Positions 13,542 through 15,416 of a stretch of 15,416 nucleotides of DNA are shown piece by piece. This stretch comes from Trebonia sp. (lineage in GTDB: Bacteria > Actinomycetota > Actinomycetes > Streptosporangiales > Streptosporangiaceae): positions 1 to 15,416 of the forward strand of contig JASHPP010000800.1 of the NCBI GenBank assembly GCA_030038035.1, given 5' to 3'. How positions within the stretch are numbered: position 1 is the first letter of the stretch; each line of letters opens with the position of its first letter. The notes beneath the pieces are model-generated. The model did not search any database and was not told where the DNA came from. It saw only the letters and a list, made by a program, of their open reading frames with translations. A program made the position numbers and the translations under genes.

Positions 13542-13574
13542 AGCCCGCCGCCCGCGGCTACCCGGGGTTCGCTG

Positions 13575-13606
13575 GTCTACGGCCCGGCCCCGGCCGGGCC
13601 GTAGAC
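13575..13606. repeat. 32-bp perfect palindrome between divergent genes
   Basis: Arm 1 GTCTACGGCCCGGCC (13575-13589) is exactly complementary to arm 2 (13592-13606), with only CC between them: 15 consecutive base pairs. It lies in the 112-bp region between the YbjQ-like and nitronate monooxygenase starts, and its right edge overlaps TAGACT, a candidate -10 for the latter. It may be an operator, a cruciform or hairpin element, or a bidirectional terminator. Confidence 0.8.
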
Positions 13607-13607
13607 T
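13602..13607 (+). promoter_or_regulatory. -10 box of the nitronate monooxygenase gene
   Basis: TAGACT fits the actinobacterial TAnnnT -10 and lies 34 nt before the ATG at 13642, leaving room for the AGGGAGGAG ribosome binding site (13621-13629). The -35 position would fall inside the palindrome and shows no consensus. Confidence 0.4.
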
Positions 13608-13641
13608 GCTGTGCGAGCCCAGGGAGGAGCGTGCGCGTGAC

Positions 13642-14610
13642 ATGTCGTGGCTGACTCCGTTGACCGAGCTCTTCCGCGTCCAGTACCCGATCGTCTCCGC
13701 GCCCATGGGCGGCGCCGCCGGCGGCGCGCTCGCCGCCGCCGTGTCCAACGGCGGCGGCCTCGGGCTTGTCGGCGGCGGGCGGGCCGACGCCGACTGGCTC
13801 GACCGCGAGCTGGCGATCGCCGCCGAGCGGACCGACAGGCCGTGGGGTGTCGGCTTCCTGTCCTGGGCCGTCGGCCCGGACTTGGTCGAACGGGCGCTGG
13901 CCCACCGCCCGGACGCGGTCTTGCTGTCGTTCGGCGACCCCCGCCCGCTCGCGGAGCCGGTGCGGCGGGCCGGGGTGAAGCTGATCATCCAGGTCACCGA
14001 CCTTGACGAGGCGCGCGAGGCCGTCGACGTGGGCGCCGACGTCATCGTCGCGCAGGGCACGGAGGCTGGCGGTCACAGCGGCAGGCGGGCGACGCTGCCC
14101 TTCGTGCCGGTCGTCGTCGACCTCGCCGCGCCGACGCCGGTGCTCGCCGCGGGCGGGATCGCCGAGGGACGCGGGCTGGCGGCGGCGCTCGCGCTCGGCG
14201 CGGCCGGGGCGCTCATCGGGACCCGCTTCCTGGCCACCCCGGAGGCCCTCATCGCCCCGCGGGAGGTCAAGGCGATCCTCGACCGCGGCGGCGAGGACAC
14301 CGAGCGCAGCCGGCTGCCCGACATCGCCCGCGGCGCGCCGTGGCCGGCGCGCTACCCCGGCCGCGCGCTCACCAACGTGCTCCTGGAGAGGTGGCGCGGC
14401 CACGAGGACGAATTTGACCGGGACGAGGCCGCCAAGGGCGAATACCGGGCGGCCCTCGCCCGGGGCGAGGAGGCGGTGGCCACGGTGTGGGCGAGCGAGG
14501 CGATCGACCTGATCACCGAGGTGACCCCGGCCGCCGATCTCGTCGGTCTGATCGCCAGGGAGGCGCAGGCGGCGCTGGCCCGGGCAGGCCGGCTCTCCGC
14601 CGCGGGTTAG
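13642..14610 (+). CDS. Nitronate monooxygenase (2-nitropropane dioxygenase family)
   Basis: 322 residues, an FMN-binding TIM-barrel protein. It starts with the usual P-I-V-S-A-P-M-G-G (16-24), followed by S-N-G-G-G-L-G (35-41). It carries the signature G-T-E-A-G-G-H-S-G (139-147) with the catalytic-base His145, then L-A-A-G-G-I-A-E-G-R-G (168-178) and G-T-R-F-L-A-T (193-199) for FMN phosphate binding. The expected reaction is oxidation of alkyl nitronates such as propionate 3-nitronate with O2, a detoxifying role; some homologues act instead as enoyl reductases or on other substrates. The ribosome binding site AGGGAGGAG lies about 12 nt before the ATG, rather far, but no other in-frame start exists nearby. 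It is transcribed away from the YbjQ-like gene and followed 154 nt later by the PAS protein. Confidence 0.93.
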   Translation: MSWLTPLTELFRVQYPIVSAPMGGAAGGALAAAVSNGGGLGLVGGGRADADWLDRELAIAAERTDRPWGVGFLSWAVGPDLVERALAHRPDAVLLSFGDPRPLAEPVRRAGVKLIIQVTDLDEAREAVDVGADVIVAQGTEAGGHSGRRATLPFVPVVVDLAAPTPVLAAGGIAEGRGLAAALALGAAGALIGTRFLATPEALIAPREVKAILDRGGEDTERSRLPDIARGAPWPARYPGRALTNVLLERWRGHEDEFDRDEAAKGEYRAALARGEEAVATVWASEAIDLITEVTPAADLVGLIAREAQAALARAGRLSAAG

Positions 14611-14616
14611 CCGCGG
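14600..14616 (+). terminator. Possible weak terminator over the nitronate monooxygenase stop
   Basis: CCGCGG (14600-14605), loop GTTAG containing the TAG stop, then CCGCGG (14611-14616): six G/C pairs without a U-tract. Such short GC repeats are common at this base composition. Confidence 0.25.
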
Positions 14617-14644
14617 GCCGTGTCGGGACTAGACGCCGGGCGGG

Positions 14645-14650
14645 TATAAC
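14645..14650 (+). promoter_or_regulatory. -10 box TATAAC upstream of the PAS gene
   Basis: TATAAC (five of six matches to TATAAT) stands out in the 154-bp gap after the nitronate monooxygenase, 114 nt before the PAS start. The -35 is weak. If used, the leader would be about 108 nt long, within which nothing structured was noticed. Confidence 0.35.
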
Positions 14651-14764
14651 AGCCACCGGAGTGGGCTCGGACGCGGTCCGCCACGCCAGCGGTTTCGCGG
14701 GCCTGGACACCACGACCGTGACAGCGAGACGCGGGCAAGCCATCGCCCGGCGGGGAGGACACCC

Positions 14765-15166
14765 ATGAGCGTTGAACCAGAGCTGGCGGCCCAAGCGGTC
14801 GCCGCGGCCGGCGACGTGATCGTCACCGCCGACAGGACCGGGAAGATCACGTCCTGGAACGGGGCCGCGGAGCGGCTCTTCGGGCACAGCGAGAAGGAAG
14901 CCGTCGGGCAGTCGCTGGCGCTGATCGTCCCCGCCGAGTACGCGCCGCGGCACGTCGCCGGGTTCGAGGCCGCGATGAGCAGCGGCCGGCTCGCCCATGG
15001 CGGCGCCGTGGCCCGCGTCGAAGCGGCCGACGCGTCCGGCACACGGCGCGCGCTCGGCATGAGTCTCGGGCTGCTGCACGATGAGGACGGCCAGGTGAGC
15101 GGGGTAGTCGCGGTGCTGCGGCCGCTGGCGGGCGAGATCGTGGAGTTCGTCCCGGCGCCCTCGTAA
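14765..15166 (+). CDS. Single-domain PAS protein
   Basis: 133 residues, nearly all one PAS fold (about 8-120). Its core reads A-A-G-D-V-I-V-T-A-D-R-T-G-K-I-T-S-W-N (14-32), then A-A-E-R-L-F-G-H-S-E-K-E-A-V-G-Q-S-L (34-51), and a final strand G-V-V-A-V-L-R near 112-118. There is no kinase, cyclase, GGDEF or helix-turn-helix part, so it must signal by protein-protein contact, bind a ligand, or act as a small sensor. The heme, flavin and 4-hydroxycinnamate ligand motifs known to me (for example GXNCRFLQ of LOV domains) are absent. A good ribosome binding site (GGGGAGGAC) precedes the ATG. Single-PAS proteins of this size are frequent in actinobacteria. Only 29 nt separate it from the DUF5996 gene. 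Confidence 0.88.
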   Translation: MSVEPELAAQAVAAAGDVIVTADRTGKITSWNGAAERLFGHSEKEAVGQSLALIVPAEYAPRHVAGFEAAMSSGRLAHGGAVARVEAADASGTRRALGMSLGLLHDEDGQVSGVVAVLRPLAGEIVEFVPAPS

Positions 15167-15182
15167 GGCGCCCGCGCCCGGT

Positions 15183-15188
15183 TAGGAT
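15183..15188 (+). promoter_or_regulatory. TAGGAT box before the DUF5996 gene: -10 or ribosome binding site
   Basis: TAGGAT fits TAnnnT and lies 7 nt before the ATG at 15196, as in a leaderless gene. The embedded AGGA could instead serve as a ribosome binding site at 8 nt. The sequence does not decide between them. Confidence 0.35.
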
Positions 15189-15195
15189 CGCGGTC

Positions 15196-15416
15196 ATGGC
15201 TATGAGCTGGCCGAGCGTTCCGCTGGAGCAGTGGCAGCCCACCCGGGACACCGTGCACCTGTGGACCCAGATCGTCGGCAAGACGCGGCTCGCGCTCGCC
15301 CCGCGGACGAATCACTGGTGGAGTTGCACGCTGTACGTCACCGTCCGCGGGCTGAGCACCTCCCTGATGCCGTACCCGGGCGGCGGCGCGGAGGTCGAGT
15401 TCGACTTCACCCGCCA
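15196..15416 (+). CDS. DUF5996 family protein, N-terminal part (runs off the right edge)
   Basis: The first 73 codons are open to the window edge. After M-A-M comes S-W-P-S-V-P-L-E-Q-W, then T-R-D-T-V-H-L-W-T-Q-I-V-G-K-T-R-L, N-H-W-W-S-C-T-L-Y-V-T-V-R-G-L and E-V-E-F-D-F. This order (a W-rich start, an H-x-W-x-Q-x-x-G-K helix, an N-H-W-W strand and an F-D-F strand) is the mark of DUF5996, a family of about 300 residues with no known function. A second ATG at 15202 is possible; the first is at a better distance from TAGGAT/AGGA. It may be co-transcribed with the PAS gene or have its own promoter. Confidence 0.82.
   Translation, partial: MAMSWPSVPLEQWQPTRDTVHLWTQIVGKTRLALAPRTNHWWSCTLYVTVRGLSTSLMPYPGGGAEVEFDFTR

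Noticed and set aside
13530..14060. Upstream extension of the YbjQ-like frame
   Set aside because: This part is the antisense of the nitronate monooxygenase and crosses the divergent promoter region and the 32-bp palindrome; Ser/Arg/Pro-rich without a domain.
1..15416. CRISPR array, phage or transposon hallmark, tRNA
   Set aside because: No spaced direct repeats, integrase or transposase motifs, terminal inverted repeats around genes, or cloverleaf-like sequence were seen.

Overview
This is a very GC-rich, densely coded window with typical actinobacterial traits: GTG starts, strong purine-rich ribosome binding sites, TAnnnT -10 boxes placed for leaderless transcripts, and families common in filamentous actinomycetes (FolP2-type dihydropteroate synthase paralogue, tandem universal stress protein, YbjQ-like proteins, DUF5996, CocE/NonD hydrolase). 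The sequence alone does not fix the genus. No tRNA, rRNA, CRISPR array, insertion sequence or complete mobile element was seen.

Left part (1-2315). The N-terminus of a metallo-beta-lactamase-fold hydrolase runs off the left edge on the minus strand. Upstream of it is a collapsed phosphotransferase gene: the start and the end of the protein remain, in different frames, and the middle is gone. A CocE/NonD (X-Pro dipeptidyl-peptidase S15) hydrolase is read rightwards from a short intergenic region that holds a perfect 7+7 bp inverted repeat.

Central part (2300-8960). This is the most coherent block and looks catabolic. Leftwards: an HSL-type esterase followed 39 bp later by a vanillyl-alcohol-oxidase (VAO)-type flavoprotein that keeps the phenol-binding Tyr/Tyr/Arg residues and a His in the right place for covalent FAD. 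Divergently, rightwards: a class A FAD aromatic-ring monooxygenase, an aldehyde dehydrogenase, and a MetE-like zinc methyltransferase homologue with a His-x-Cys...Cys metal site. A 17-bp near-perfect palindrome overlaps the probable promoter of the dehydrogenase-MetE-like pair, and a strong hairpin closes the unit at 8967-8990. My inference is a regulated pathway for an (esterified, perhaps methoxylated) 4-alkylphenol: ester cleavage, side-chain oxidation, aldehyde oxidation, ring hydroxylation, and possibly C1 or thiol transfer. The substrate is not known.

Right part (8961-15416). A region of lower GC without a clear gene precedes a secreted lipoprotein with a cell-wall-binding-repeat-like half and a TIM-barrel-like half. 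Then come, on the minus strand, a YbjQ-like duplicated protein, a FolP2-type dihydropteroate synthase and a tandem universal stress protein; and, on the plus strand, a nitronate monooxygenase, a small single-PAS protein and the start of a DUF5996 protein. The divergent region between the YbjQ-like gene and the nitronate monooxygenase contains a 32-bp perfect palindrome. Three minus-strand genes (esterase, folP2-like, YbjQ-like) share the same arrangement, a -10-like hexamer exactly 6 nt before a GTG start, which suggests leaderless transcripts.
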